Below, one piece after another: positions 17,392 to 25,675 of a DNA stretch of 38,394 nt. The position numbers and the translations under genes are program-made. How positions within the stretch are numbered: the first letter of the stretch is position 1; every line of letters begins with the position of its first letter. This DNA comes from Reyranella sp. (GTDB taxonomy: Bacteria; Pseudomonadota; Alphaproteobacteria; Reyranellales; Reyranellaceae): the NCBI GenBank assembly GCA_019745575.1, contig JAIETA010000073.1:1-38394 (forward strand), written 5' to 3'. Below the pieces are notes generated by a model, which saw nothing but the letters and a program-made list of their open reading frames with translations, was not told the origin of the DNA and searched no databases.

Positions 17392-18474
17392 ATGGCCAAG
17401 CGGATCGGCATTCTGACCAGCGGTGGCGACTGCGCCGGATTGAACGCGGTCATCCGCGCCGCCACGTTGCGCGCACATCACGGACACGGTTGGACGACGG
17501 TCGGCATCAGCCGCGGCACGCTGGGCCTGCTCGCGCGGCCGGTCGATGCCCGGACCCTCGATCCGGTCCGGCTGAACGCGACGTTGTCACGACAGGGCGG
17601 CACGTTTCTCGGCAGCACCAATCGCGGCGATCCGTTCGCCTTCCCGATGCCTGACGGCACCGTCCGGGATCGCTCGGCCGAGATGGCGGAAGGGCTGGCC
17701 GCGCTGGCGCTTGACGGGTTGATCGGAGTCGGCGGCGACGGCAGCCTCGCCATCCTGCGCCGCCTGCTGACGCCGACCGGCGTGCCCTTCGTCGGCATTC
17801 CCAAGACCATAGACAACGATGTCGGCCATACCGAGCGCGCCATCGGCTTCTCGACGGCGGTGGCCATCGCCACCGAGGCGCTCGACCGCCTGCAGCCGAC
17901 CGGCACCAGCCACGACCGGACCATGGTGCTGGAGGTCATGGGCCGCGATGCCGGCCACATCGCCATCTCGGCCGGTGTCGCGGGCGGTGCCGATGTCGTG
18001 CTCATTCCGGAAATACCGTGGCGGCTGCATCGTGTTGTGGCGCATATCGCGCGCCTGCGCGCCGCCGGCCGGACGTCGGCATTGGTGGTGGTGGCCGAGG
18101 CGGCGGGCATGGCCGACGAGGCGCCTGACCCGGCCGATGACGCGCCCGGCCGGAGCGGGGTGGGTGATTGGCTGGCGCGCCGGCTAGCGGCGGCAACCCA
18201 TGCCGAGGCGCGGGCCACCGTGCTCGGCCACGTGCAGCGCGGCGCCATGCCGACCGCCGAGGACCGCCTGCTCGCATCGGCGCTCGGCGTGCGCGCGGTC
18301 GATCTGCTGGCGGCCGGTAAGCGCGACCGCATGGTGGCGTGGTGGAACCGGCAGGTGATCGATGTGCCGCTCGACAAGGTCGTCGGCCGTTCGAGGACCG
18401 TCGATCCCGGTGGCACGCTGATCCGTACCGCCCGTGCGCTGGGGATCTGTCTCGGCGATGCGGAAGAGGTGTGA
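17392..18474 (+). CDS. 6-phosphofructokinase, group III type
   Basis: A 360-residue glycolytic enzyme phosphorylating fructose 6-phosphate. Motifs are ILTSGGDCAGLNAVIRA, GVGGDGSLAIL (G114-G-D-G-S118), IPKTIDNDVGHTERAIGFSTA (P137-K-T-I-D-N-D143), EVMGRDAGHIA and LGHVQRGAMP. Gly at the GGDGS position predicts ATP as donor, whereas pyrophosphate-dependent enzymes have Asp there. The Lys in PKTIDND is shared with the PPi group. The combination is that of group III ATP-enzymes such as actinobacterial ones. The start is preceded by GGAG. The gene stop lies two bases from the convergent prmB stop. Confidence 0.92.
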   Translation: MAKRIGILTSGGDCAGLNAVIRAATLRAHHGHGWTTVGISRGTLGLLARPVDARTLDPVRLNATLSRQGGTFLGSTNRGDPFAFPMPDGTVRDRSAEMAEGLAALALDGLIGVGGDGSLAILRRLLTPTGVPFVGIPKTIDNDVGHTERAIGFSTAVAIATEALDRLQPTGTSHDRTMVLEVMGRDAGHIAISAGVAGGADVVLIPEIPWRLHRVVAHIARLRAAGRTSALVVVAEAAGMADEAPDPADDAPGRSGVGDWLARRLAAATHAEARATVLGHVQRGAMPTAEDRLLASALGVRAVDLLAAGKRDRMVAWWNRQVIDVPLDKVVGRSRTVDPGGTLIRTARALGICLGDAEEV

Positions 18475-18476
18475 TC

Positions 18477-19367
18477 CTAGGCGAGGTCGGCGCGGGCCAT
18501 CCAGAAGACCTCGCCCTCGCTTTGCTCGGTGTCGAGCCAGAGGAAGGGCAGCCGCGGGTAGGCTCTCTCGAGCGGCTTGCGGCCGCGCCCGATCTCACAC
18601 AGCAGGCTGCCGGCTGCCGTGAGATGTCGAGGCGTCTCGGCGAGGATGCGGCGCACCAGGTCGAGTCCGTCGTCGCCGGCAGCCAGCGCCATCCGCGGCT
18701 CGTGCCGGTACTCCGGCGGCAGCTTCGCCATGCCGCGGGCGTCGACATAGGGCGGGTTGCTGAGGATCAGGTCGTAACGGTGACCGCCGAGCGGCTGGAA
18801 GAGGTCGCCGCGATGGAGCGCGATACGGTCGCCCAGGCGGTGCGCCGCCACGTTGCGCCGCGCCAGAGCGAGTGCGCCGGCCGACAGATCGACGGCGTCG
18901 ATGCGGGCGCGGGGAAAGACCAGCGCCGCCAGAATAGCAAGGCAGCCCGAGCCGGTGCAGAGGTCGAGCACGCGCCGCACGCGCGCGGGCGCTCCGATCG
19001 GCAAGGCGCCGCCCACCAGCAGATCACCGATGAAGGAGCGCGGGATCAGGGCTCGGCGGTCGACCTGGAAGCGCACACCGTGCATGTAGGCCGCTCCCAC
19101 GAGGTACGGCGCGGGCATTCGCAGCGCCACGCGGGCATCGATCAGGGTAAGCAGGCGCGCCCGTTCGGCGGCCGTCGGCCTGAGGTCGAGCCAGGGGTCG
19201 ATGCGGTCGACCGGCAGGCCGAGCGCCTCCAGCACCAAGAAGGCCGCCTCGTCGACGGCGTTGGTGGTGCCGTGGCCGTAGGCCAGGCGGGCAGTCCGGA
19301 AGCGGCGAGCCGCGAACCGGAAGAAGTCACCCAGGGTGACGAGAGAGGGTTTGGTGGGGCGCGGCAT
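18477..19367 (-). CDS. prmB: Ribosomal protein L3 glutamine methyltransferase
   Basis: A 296-residue SAM-dependent methyltransferase. PrmB N5-methylates a glutamine of ribosomal protein L3 during 50S assembly. It has the N-terminal helical substrate domain with AYGHGTTNAVDEAAFLVL, which distinguishes PrmB from PrmC, then IPRSFIGDLL, the SAM-binding LDLCTGSGCLAILAAL, and the catalytic LSNPPYVDARGM, whose NPPY binds the glutamine amide. Length is close to the E. coli protein. It is divergent from a thioredoxin-fold gene with only 20 bases between starts, so promoters must overlap neighbouring coding sequence. Confidence 0.93.
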   Translation of the reverse strand: MPRPTKPSLVTLGDFFRFAARRFRTARLAYGHGTTNAVDEAAFLVLEALGLPVDRIDPWLDLRPTAAERARLLTLIDARVALRMPAPYLVGAAYMHGVRFQVDRRALIPRSFIGDLLVGGALPIGAPARVRRVLDLCTGSGCLAILAALVFPRARIDAVDLSAGALALARRNVAAHRLGDRIALHRGDLFQPLGGHRYDLILSNPPYVDARGMAKLPPEYRHEPRMALAAGDDGLDLVRRILAETPRHLTAAGSLLCEIGRGRKPLERAYPRLPFLWLDTEQSEGEVFWMARADLA

Positions 19368-19387
19368 GCCGGCCTAGATTACCCGAC

Positions 19388-19777
19388 ATGAATCGCCGCG
19401 CCTTCGTTTTTGCGTCCCTGGCGGCTTCGGCCGCACTCGCACCGGCGCATGCCGCACCGGACCTGAAGGTGATCTATGTCGGCGGCTGGGATTGTCCGCC
19501 CTGCACGCAATGGAAGAACGCCTACAAGGCCAAGTGGCTGGCATCGCCGGAGTTCCGGAGAGTGACCTGGATCGAGGTCGACCCGCCCAAGCTCAAGGAG
19601 GCCTACCAGGAACGCTATTGGCCAGGCGAGCTCAAGCCGATCCTCGAACAGATTCCGCGCAAGAGCGGCACGCCCCGCTTCCTGATCGTCAGCGACGGCA
19701 GGATCGTGTCCAACCAGTTCGGCGGCGGCAAATGGCCGGAGACGATGGCCGATCTTCGGAAGATCCTGGAGGCGTAG
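19388..19777 (+). CDS. Secreted thioredoxin-fold protein with CPPC
   Basis: A 129-residue protein with an N-terminal export signal (MNRRAFVFASLAASAALAPAHA). A thioredoxin-like domain follows, with C36-P-P-C39 in GGWDCPPCTQW and a cis-Pro loop (KSGTPRFLIVSDGRI). It should act in the periplasm as a thiol-disulfide oxidoreductase or a degenerate relative. It is followed by a CoA-transferase one base later. A SoxS-like role in keeping sulfur-oxidation proteins reduced is conceivable given the distant sox genes, but nothing ties them together. Confidence 0.8.
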   Translation: MNRRAFVFASLAASAALAPAHAAPDLKVIYVGGWDCPPCTQWKNAYKAKWLASPEFRRVTWIEVDPPKLKEAYQERYWPGELKPILEQIPRKSGTPRFLIVSDGRIVSNQFGGGKWPETMADLRKILEA

Positions 19778-19778
19778 G

Positions 19779-20933
19779 ATGGCGGGCGCTCTCGACGGGC
19801 TGGTCGTCCTTGACCTCACCACGCATCTCTCGGGCCCGTTCTGCGGCATGCAGTTGGCCGACCTCGGCGCCGACGTGCTCAAGATCGAGAGCCCGCAGGG
19901 CGACGCGATGCGCGGCGCGCCGCCTTTCGTCGGGGCGGAATCGGCGCCGTTCATGCTGTGGAACCGCAACAAGCGTGGCGTGCGCCTCGATCTCAAGAAC
20001 GCGGGCGATCTCGACGTCTTCTGGGATCTGGTCGACAACGCCGACGTGGTGCTGGAGAACTTCCGGCCCGGGGTCATGGATCGGCTGGGACTCGGCTGGG
20101 CGGCCTTGAACGCCCGCAACCCGCGACTGGTGCTGGGCTCGATCTCCGGCTTCGGCCAGACCGGGCCCTACGCCAAGCGCGGCGGCTTCGATCTCATGAT
20201 CCAGGCGATGTCGGGCCTGATGTCGGTGACCGGCCCGAAGGACGGCCCGCCCTATCGCATTCCTCTGGCCATCTCCGACGTCGGCGCCGGCCTCTATCTC
20301 ACCATCGGCATCCTGGCGGCCCTGCAGGCGCGACAGAAGACCGGTCAGGGCCAGTGGGTGGAAACCTCGCTGCTCGAGGCCACGGTGTCGCTGGGCGTCT
20401 ACGAGGCGGCGAACTACTTCGCCAACGGCCAGAGGCCGGAGAAACTCGGCCAGGCGCACCGCGGCTCCTCGCCCTACCAGGTGTTCCAGACCGCGGACGG
20501 CTGGCTCACCATCGGCGGCGCGCAGCAGAACTTCTTCCGCAAGCTCTGCGCCATGATCGGCCGCCCGGAGCTTGCCGACGATCCGCGCTTCAAGAGCAAC
20601 GCCTTGCGCGTGAAGAACAATGACGTGCTGATCGGCATCCTGCAGGAACAGGTACGGCGGCGCACGACGGCCGACTGGATGACGGCGCTGGCGGCCGAGG
20701 GAATCCCGGCCGGCCCGGTGCTGCATCATGACGAGGTCTTCACCGACCCGCAGATCCTGGCGCGCGGTATGGTGGCCGAAGTCGAGCACGCCGCGGCCGG
20801 CCGCCAGAAGACGCTGGGCGTGCCGCTAAAAATGTCGGCGACGCCGGGCGGCGTGCGCCGCGCCGCACCGACCCTGGGCCAGCACGACGCAGAGGTGCGT
20901 GCCGGCGCAAAGGGCAGGCGGTCGCGCTCCTAG
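19779..20933 (+). CDS. Family III (CaiB/BaiF) CoA-transferase
   Basis: A 384-residue acyl-CoA:carboxylate CoA-transferase with the normal domain order. It has LDGLVVLDLTTHLSGPFCGM, LADLGADVLKIESPQGD, NRNKRGVRLDLKN, ADVVLENFRPGVMDRLGL, SISGFGQTGPYAKRGGFD, the catalytic aspartate in PLAISDVGAG, and TGQGQWVETSLLEA. These are the signature blocks of formyl-CoA and carnitine-CoA transferase relatives. It is tightly spaced after the thioredoxin-fold gene and its last four bases overlap the convergent lipoprotein gene. The CoA donor and acceptor are not predictable. Confidence 0.93.
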   Translation: MAGALDGLVVLDLTTHLSGPFCGMQLADLGADVLKIESPQGDAMRGAPPFVGAESAPFMLWNRNKRGVRLDLKNAGDLDVFWDLVDNADVVLENFRPGVMDRLGLGWAALNARNPRLVLGSISGFGQTGPYAKRGGFDLMIQAMSGLMSVTGPKDGPPYRIPLAISDVGAGLYLTIGILAALQARQKTGQGQWVETSLLEATVSLGVYEAANYFANGQRPEKLGQAHRGSSPYQVFQTADGWLTIGGAQQNFFRKLCAMIGRPELADDPRFKSNALRVKNNDVLIGILQEQVRRRTTADWMTALAAEGIPAGPVLHHDEVFTDPQILARGMVAEVEHAAAGRQKTLGVPLKMSATPGGVRRAAPTLGQHDAEVRAGAKGRRSRS

Positions 20934-21325
20934 CGCCAGCCTGCGCGTTGCGGGCCGAGCAGCGACCCTGAAGGCTGAGGTGCCGGCAGGTAGTTCGCCT
21001 GGCTGCCCGCGGCCGGGACGAGCATCGATGGGGCAGGTTGCGGCGCCGGCAGGTAACGAACCTGAGGGCTCACGGCCGGTCCGCCAACCGGCGGCATCGG
21101 CTCGCTCTGGGCTCCCACCGCCGGGCCGAGCGACGGCGGTTGATAGGGCTGTGGTTGATAGACCGGCGGCGCGTAGGCCGAAGCCGGCGGGTAGGCGGCG
21201 GGCACCTGATGTGGCGCGGGCGCGTAGCCCATGGGGGTGGGCGGCGTGGCGGTGATCGGCAGGCACCCCGCCACGGCGAACAGAAGGCCGGCCGCCATCG
21301 GCGCTTTCAGGCCCGCCCTCGGCAT
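20930..21325 (-). CDS. Pro/Ala/Tyr-rich predicted lipoprotein
   Basis: A 131-residue protein with a lipoprotein signal peptide (MAAGLLFAVAGC, lipobox V-A-G-C near residue 21). A low-complexity mature part is rich in Pro, Ala, Tyr and Gln and contains YLPAPQP twice. It looks like an extended, possibly wall- or envelope-associated segment. Its ATG overlaps the TGA of the upstream small lipoprotein gene (TGATG), so the pair is translationally coupled. No family recognised. Confidence 0.6.
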   Translation of the reverse strand: MPRAGLKAPMAAGLLFAVAGCLPITATPPTPMGYAPAPHQVPAAYPPASAYAPPVYQPQPYQPPSLGPAVGAQSEPMPPVGGPAVSPQVRYLPAPQPAPSMLVPAAGSQANYLPAPQPSGSLLGPQRAGWR

Positions 21326-21615
21326 CAGTAGCTCCGCCAGCGCTGGTAGCGGTCGGGGATGCCGTCGCGGTTGCGATCGCGCTCGTAGCGGTAGCCAGGC
21401 GCCGTCACGGCGACCGGCACGTAGCGGGTCTGGGTGACCACCACGACCGGCGATGTCTGCGGATAGTAAGCCGGCCGGCCGTAGTAGGCGGGCTGGCTGT
21501 AGCTATGGTAGCCGTTGCCGTAGGAGGTCGTGGGATAGCCCGCGTTCGTCGCTTCCACGCAGCCGGCGGTCACGAGCATCGTGCCCATCGCGACCAGCCC
21601 CTTGAGGTTGCCCAT
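21325..21615 (-). CDS. Small Tyr-rich predicted lipoprotein
   Basis: A 96-residue protein with a lipoprotein signal (MGTMLVTAGC; lipobox T-A-G-C) and a mature part rich in Tyr, Gly and Pro. It ends in YERDRNRDGIPDRYQRW, where D-R-N-R-D-G-I-P-D resembles a calcium-binding EF-hand-like or thrombospondin-3-like loop. This tail is common at the ends of small exported proteins of proteobacteria. It is coupled to the following lipoprotein gene by a TGATG overlap. Function unknown. Confidence 0.65.
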   Translation of the reverse strand: MGNLKGLVAMGTMLVTAGCVEATNAGYPTTSYGNGYHSYSQPAYYGRPAYYPQTSPVVVVTQTRYVPVAVTAPGYRYERDRNRDGIPDRYQRWRSY

Positions 21616-21703
21616 CGCTGCCTCCGTGGAGAGGACCCGCGTGCCGGGGCCCTTCCCAGGTTGGCATCTGGCCGCCCAACCATGGTGCGGTGACGGCGCA
21701 ATT

Positions 21704-21726
21704 GGGATTTGTTGAAGGCAAATCCC
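21704..21726 (-). terminator. Hairpin downstream of the amidase gene
   Basis: GGGATTTG (21704-21711) pairs perfectly with CAAATCCC (21719-21726) around a seven-base loop. Read on the minus strand it lies 47 bases after the amidase stop. Only two T residues follow there, so it is a weak terminator at best. The rest of the 21616-21773 gap shows no gene; the promoter for the two lipoprotein genes should lie within it. Confidence 0.4.
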
Positions 21727-21773
21727 TTAGCGAGCGCAACAGCCCGTGCAGGTCCCTCTGCAGGCGGAGGCCG

Positions 21774-23297
21774 TCAGAGCGCGCCCGGCGCCGGGCCGCG
21801 GCTCACCTTGGCATTGAGCTTGGGCGGGTGCGTGACGATCGACTTGAGCGCCGCCGTGGGCTTGCGCAGCTTGGCGATGTTGGGCAGTGGGCGGGCAAGG
21901 CCGGGGATCGCCTTGAACGCCGTCTCCATCGCATGGGCGGCGCCCAGCACCTCGCCGTCGCCGCGGAAGCGCCCGATCACCTGCAGGCCGAACGGCATCT
22001 TCCGATGGTCGGTGCCACAGGGCAGCGACACCGCGGGGTTGGTCACCAGCGACACGAAATAGACCGATGCCATCCAGTGGTAGTAGTTGCGCAGCTTCTT
22101 GCCGTCCATCTGGTCGATGTAGAGCTGCTTCCACGGGAAGGGCGAGAAGCCGACCGTGGGCGCCAGCACCAGGTCGTAATCCTTGTAGAGGTCCTGGAAC
22201 TTCCGGAAGAGGCGTGTCTGTTCGCCATGCGCCCAGGCGAAGTCGGCGAGGCTGAGCTTGGCGCCGATCTCGTAGTTGGCGACGATGTTGGGGCCAAGCA
22301 TCTTGCGGTTGTTGGTGTAGGCGTCCTGGTAGCGCGACAGGAAGCTCACGGCGCGCACCACGTCGAAGCAGCGATCGGCCTCGCCGTAGTCGACCTCGAC
22401 CCTGTCGAGCGAGCGGAAGAGAGGCTTCATGGCCTTGATCTTCTCGCGCATCGTGGCGCGGATGCCCTTTTCGACCGGGGCGCCGCTGAAGTCCTCGGTC
22501 CAGGCGACGCGCAGGCTGCCGAGGTCGACTGGCCAGGGCTCGGCGAAGGCGGCGCCGTCGACCGGAAAGCTCAGCGGATCCTGGTCGTGCTGGCCGATCT
22601 GCGTCGCGTAGAGCAGGCAGGTGTCGGCCACGCTGCGGCCCATCGGACCCAGCACCGAGATCGGCGTCCAGCCCATGGCCCGGCGTTCGACCGCCACCAT
22701 GCCAGGCGAGGGGCGGAAGCCCACGACGCCGCAGTAGGCTGCAGGATTGCGCAGCGAGCCGCCGGTGTCGGACCCGGTGCAGACCGGCAACAGGTCGGTG
22801 GCGAGCGCCGCCGCCGAGCCGCCCGACGAGCCGCCGGCGTTCAGGGTCGGGTTGAATGGATTGCCGGTGGCGCCCCACACCGGGTTGCGACTGTTAGAAC
22901 CCGCACCGAACTCCGGCACGTTGGTCTTGCCGACGATGATCGCGCCGGCGGCGCGCACGCGGCTCACCATCACATTGTCGTAGTTCGGCACGTAGTCGCG
23001 ATAGAGCGGCGAGCCGTAGCTCGTAAGCAGGTCCTTGGTCTCCTCCAGGTCTTTGATGCCGGTCGGCAGCCCGTGCAGCAGCGGTAGCTCCTCGCCGCGC
23101 CGCACCGCCGTTTCGGCGGCCTTGGCTTCCTTGCGTGCACGGGCGACGCACATGGCCGTCACGGCATTGACCGCCGGATTCACCTCCTCGACGCGTGCCA
23201 GGCAGGCCTCGAGCAGCTCGACCGGCGAGATCTCCTTGGTGCCGATACGGCGGCGCATTTCCACTGACGACAGCGAAACCAGCTCTTGCTTAGACAT
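21774..23297 (-). CDS. Amidase-signature family hydrolase
   Basis: A 507-residue cytoplasmic enzyme that hydrolyses a carboxamide with a Ser-cisSer-Lys triad. The triad is visible: K82 in LPTGIKDLEE, the GGSSGGSAAA loop with S157/S158, and nucleophile S181 in GSDTGGSLRNPA. Family segments PEFGAGSNSRNPVWGATGNP and LPCGTDHRKMPFGLQVIG are present. The start MSKQELVSL is the first sensible methionine after the upstream gene. It lies 23 bases downstream of the deaminase-like gene on the same strand, so the two probably act on one nitrogenous substrate. The substrate is unknown. Confidence 0.93.
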   Translation of the reverse strand: MSKQELVSLSSVEMRRRIGTKEISPVELLEACLARVEEVNPAVNAVTAMCVARARKEAKAAETAVRRGEELPLLHGLPTGIKDLEETKDLLTSYGSPLYRDYVPNYDNVMVSRVRAAGAIIVGKTNVPEFGAGSNSRNPVWGATGNPFNPTLNAGGSSGGSAAALATDLLPVCTGSDTGGSLRNPAAYCGVVGFRPSPGMVAVERRAMGWTPISVLGPMGRSVADTCLLYATQIGQHDQDPLSFPVDGAAFAEPWPVDLGSLRVAWTEDFSGAPVEKGIRATMREKIKAMKPLFRSLDRVEVDYGEADRCFDVVRAVSFLSRYQDAYTNNRKMLGPNIVANYEIGAKLSLADFAWAHGEQTRLFRKFQDLYKDYDLVLAPTVGFSPFPWKQLYIDQMDGKKLRNYYHWMASVYFVSLVTNPAVSLPCGTDHRKMPFGLQVIGRFRGDGEVLGAAHAMETAFKAIPGLARPLPNIAKLRKPTAALKSIVTHPPKLNAKVSRGPAPGAL

Positions 23298-23320
23298 TCT
23301 TGCCCCTTGTCTTTGATCTG

Positions 23321-24562
23321 TTATGGCCGGTGCAGCCGCACCGGTTCGCGTGTAACGGTCCGCCGGCCGCGCTTGTAGGCGGCCAGCACCGGCGCCACGG
23401 TCCTGAGCGCCGTGATCGCGTCGGGCGCATCGAGCACGACCAGGTCGGCGGGCCCGCCGACCCTGATACCATAGTCGTCCTTGCGCATCAGTTTTGCGGC
23501 GGACGACGTGCCCATGTCCCAAAGTGCGCGGACTTCGCCGTCGTTGCCGCGCTGGGTGACGATCGCGTGCATGTTGACCTGGCGCAGCAGCTGGCCGTCG
23601 CCGAATGGCGTGAAGGGATTGAGGATGTTGTTCGATCCGATGGAGCAGGTGACGCCGCGCTCGGTCAGGAAATTCAGGTCGACCACATTGCGCGGCACAT
23701 TGTGATCGGTGTGGCGGCCGCCGAGATAGAGGTCGGTCGCCGTGAGTACGGTGGCCGCCACGCCGGTATCGGCCATGCGCCGGGCGACCTTGTCGAGGTC
23801 CTTGAATGGCATCGTCGCGAGTTTGCCCACGTGGCCGACGGCGACGCGGCCGCCCCATTTGTGTTTTTCGGCCAGATCGCAGACCAGCAGCGTGTCGAGT
23901 TCCTCGGCCGAGGCGCCGCTGTCGAGGTGCATGTCGATATCGACGTCGAACTCGCGCGCCATTTCGAAGACGCGGCGGATCTGGGCGGCACGGTCGCTGT
24001 CGTAGTTGGGGGCGGCACCGACAACGGTCGCGCCGCTCTTCAGGGCGGCGACCATCAGCTCGTCGGTGCCGGGATTGTTGGTGAGACCCTCTTGCGGCAT
24101 CACGCAGATCTCGAGGTCGATCGCCCATTTGTACTTGTCGATCAGCGCCTTCACACCTTCGACCCCGCGCAAGCCGACCTTCGGGTCGACCTCGGCATGG
24201 GTGCGCATGCGCGAGGTGCCATGGCTGATGCACTTCTCGATGGTCGCGGAGGCGCGTTCGATCACGTCCTCGACAATGAAGGTGTGCTTGACCGCCGACA
24301 CGCGCTCCATGGCGAGATGCGGATTGCGCCTGGTCGTGTGTTCGCAGCGGCCAAGGATGCAGGCCTTATCGAGATGGATGTGCGTTTCCACGAAGCCTGA
24401 GCAGACCAGTCGTCCGCCGCCCTTCATCTCCTCGCGCGCGCCGCCGCCCAACATGGGGGCCAGGCCGGCTATGCGGCCGTCCCTGACGCCGATATCGGTG
24501 GTCGGTTGATCCGGCTTGCTGTCGGGAAGTCTTACGTCGCGCAAGACCAGATCAAAATCCAT
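23321..24562 (-). CDS. Cytosine-deaminase-like amidohydrolase
   Basis: A 413-residue metal-dependent hydrolase with the cytosine deaminase/AtzC layout. It has CSGFVETHIHLDKA (metal H-x-H), MRTHAEVDP, ICVMPQEGLTNNPGTDELM, DIDMHLDSGASAEELDTLL and GRVAVGHVGKL. In the last key motif it reads SIGSNNILNPFTPFGDG. In E. coli cytosine deaminase the aligned stretch carries the metal-binding, catalytic Asp, here Asn 311. The enzyme may therefore use a changed mechanism or substrate. I chose ATG 24562, preceded by AGGAAG, over an in-frame start 30 bases upstream. It is divergent from a Bug-family gene across a 90-base regulatory gap. Confidence 0.85.
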   Translation of the reverse strand: MDFDLVLRDVRLPDSKPDQPTTDIGVRDGRIAGLAPMLGGGAREEMKGGGRLVCSGFVETHIHLDKACILGRCEHTTRRNPHLAMERVSAVKHTFIVEDVIERASATIEKCISHGTSRMRTHAEVDPKVGLRGVEGVKALIDKYKWAIDLEICVMPQEGLTNNPGTDELMVAALKSGATVVGAAPNYDSDRAAQIRRVFEMAREFDVDIDMHLDSGASAEELDTLLVCDLAEKHKWGGRVAVGHVGKLATMPFKDLDKVARRMADTGVAATVLTATDLYLGGRHTDHNVPRNVVDLNFLTERGVTCSIGSNNILNPFTPFGDGQLLRQVNMHAIVTQRGNDGEVRALWDMGTSSAAKLMRKDDYGIRVGGPADLVVLDAPDAITALRTVAPVLAAYKRGRRTVTREPVRLHRP

Positions 24563-24597
24563 CGTACTTCCTGTCGTACCGGCGGCCGGCACGCATG

Positions 24598-24625
24598 TTG
24601 CACCATGCCGTTCGGCATTTATAGT
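24598..24625 (+). promoter_or_regulatory. Promoter with embedded palindromic operator before the Bug gene
   Basis: TTGCAC (24598-24603) and TATAGT (24620-24625, five of six to consensus) are 16 bases apart. The spacer contains the perfect inverted repeat ATGCCG-TT-CGGCAT at 24605-24618. A dimeric repressor bound there would block this promoter. The divergent deaminase-like gene starts at 24562, so the same site could control both directions. The -35 match is only three of six. Confidence 0.5.
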
Positions 24626-24652
24626 CCAAGTCCATTGGAGGCTCGGAATTCA

Positions 24653-25627
24653 ATGATGTTTCGACGCCAACTTCTGATCACCGCTGCTGCTGCCGCTGGG
24701 GTCCCTTGTGTCGCTTCGGCGCAGACGGCCTGGCCGACCAAGCCGATCCGGTGGATCGTCAATTTTCCGCCGGCGGGCGCCGCCGACATCATGTCGCGCG
24801 CCCTGGCGGAGTGGTTCGGCACCAGGCTCGGGCAGCCCATCGTCGTCGAGAACAAGCCCGGTGCCGGCGGCATGCTGGGCGCCGATATCGTGGCCAAGGC
24901 GCGCGGCGACACGCATGTCGTGATGATTTCCAGCGCCGCTTCGCATGGCATCGGACCGGTCCTCTACAGGGACGTGCCCTACGACCCGCTGGCGGATTTC
25001 ACGCACATCCACCTGGTGGGGACGTTCCCAAGCGTTCTGGCGGTGAACGCGTCCTCGCCTGTCACCAGCGTGAAGGAGCTGATCGACCTGGCGCGCGCCA
25101 AGCCTGGCGAGGTGACCTATGGCTCGGGTGGCAACGGCACGATGAATCATCTGGTCGGCCAGCTGCTGGCGCGCGCGGCAGGCGTGAAACTGGAACATAT
25201 TCCCTATCGCGGCTCGGCACCGGCGATGAACGACCTGCTGGGCGGGCAGATCACGGCGCTGATGGAAAGCCTGCCGACGGCGATTGGCCATTTCAGCAGC
25301 AAGCGCATGCGGCCCCTGGCGGTCAGCGAGGCCGAGAGAGCGCCGACGCTGCCGGACACACCGACTTTCCGCGAGGCGGGATTTCCCGACGTCGTGGCGA
25401 CCAACTGGTTCGGCTTCTCGGCGCCTGCCGGCATTCCCCCCGAACTCGCCAAGCGCTGGGAGACGGAAATCGCCGCAGCGCTGCAAAGCGCCGAGATAAA
25501 AGGGCATTTCGACCGTATCGGCATCAGGCCCGGAACGCTTGGGTCCGAGGCCTACACGGCGCTCATCCGGAGCGAACTGGCGCGCTGGCGCGAGGTCATC
25601 CGCGCCGGGAATATCCGAGCCGACTGA
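24653..25627 (+). CDS. Bug/TctC-family periplasmic substrate-binding protein
   Basis: A 324-residue exported protein with a signal peptide (MMFRRQLLITAAAAAG to VASAQ). The Bug fold follows: WPTKPIRWIVNFPPAGAADI, RLGQPIVVENKPGAGGMLGAD, the YGSGGNGTMNHLVGQLL segment, and HIPYRGSAPAMNDLLGGQI. These proteins bind carboxylates or amides in the periplasm. No TctA/TctB membrane genes are nearby, so it is an orphan Bug protein, which is common in this type of organism and often linked to sensing or to a shared transporter. GGAGG at 24637-24641 supports the start at 24653; a second ATG follows directly. Confidence 0.93.
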   Translation: MMFRRQLLITAAAAAGVPCVASAQTAWPTKPIRWIVNFPPAGAADIMSRALAEWFGTRLGQPIVVENKPGAGGMLGADIVAKARGDTHVVMISSAASHGIGPVLYRDVPYDPLADFTHIHLVGTFPSVLAVNASSPVTSVKELIDLARAKPGEVTYGSGGNGTMNHLVGQLLARAAGVKLEHIPYRGSAPAMNDLLGGQITALMESLPTAIGHFSSKRMRPLAVSEAERAPTLPDTPTFREAGFPDVVATNWFGFSAPAGIPPELAKRWETEIAAALQSAEIKGHFDRIGIRPGTLGSEAYTALIRSELARWREVIRAGNIRAD

Positions 25628-25675
25628 TTGCCTGCTGCCCGTCTTTCGGCACAATGAGCGCCGGAGGAAACTGAC

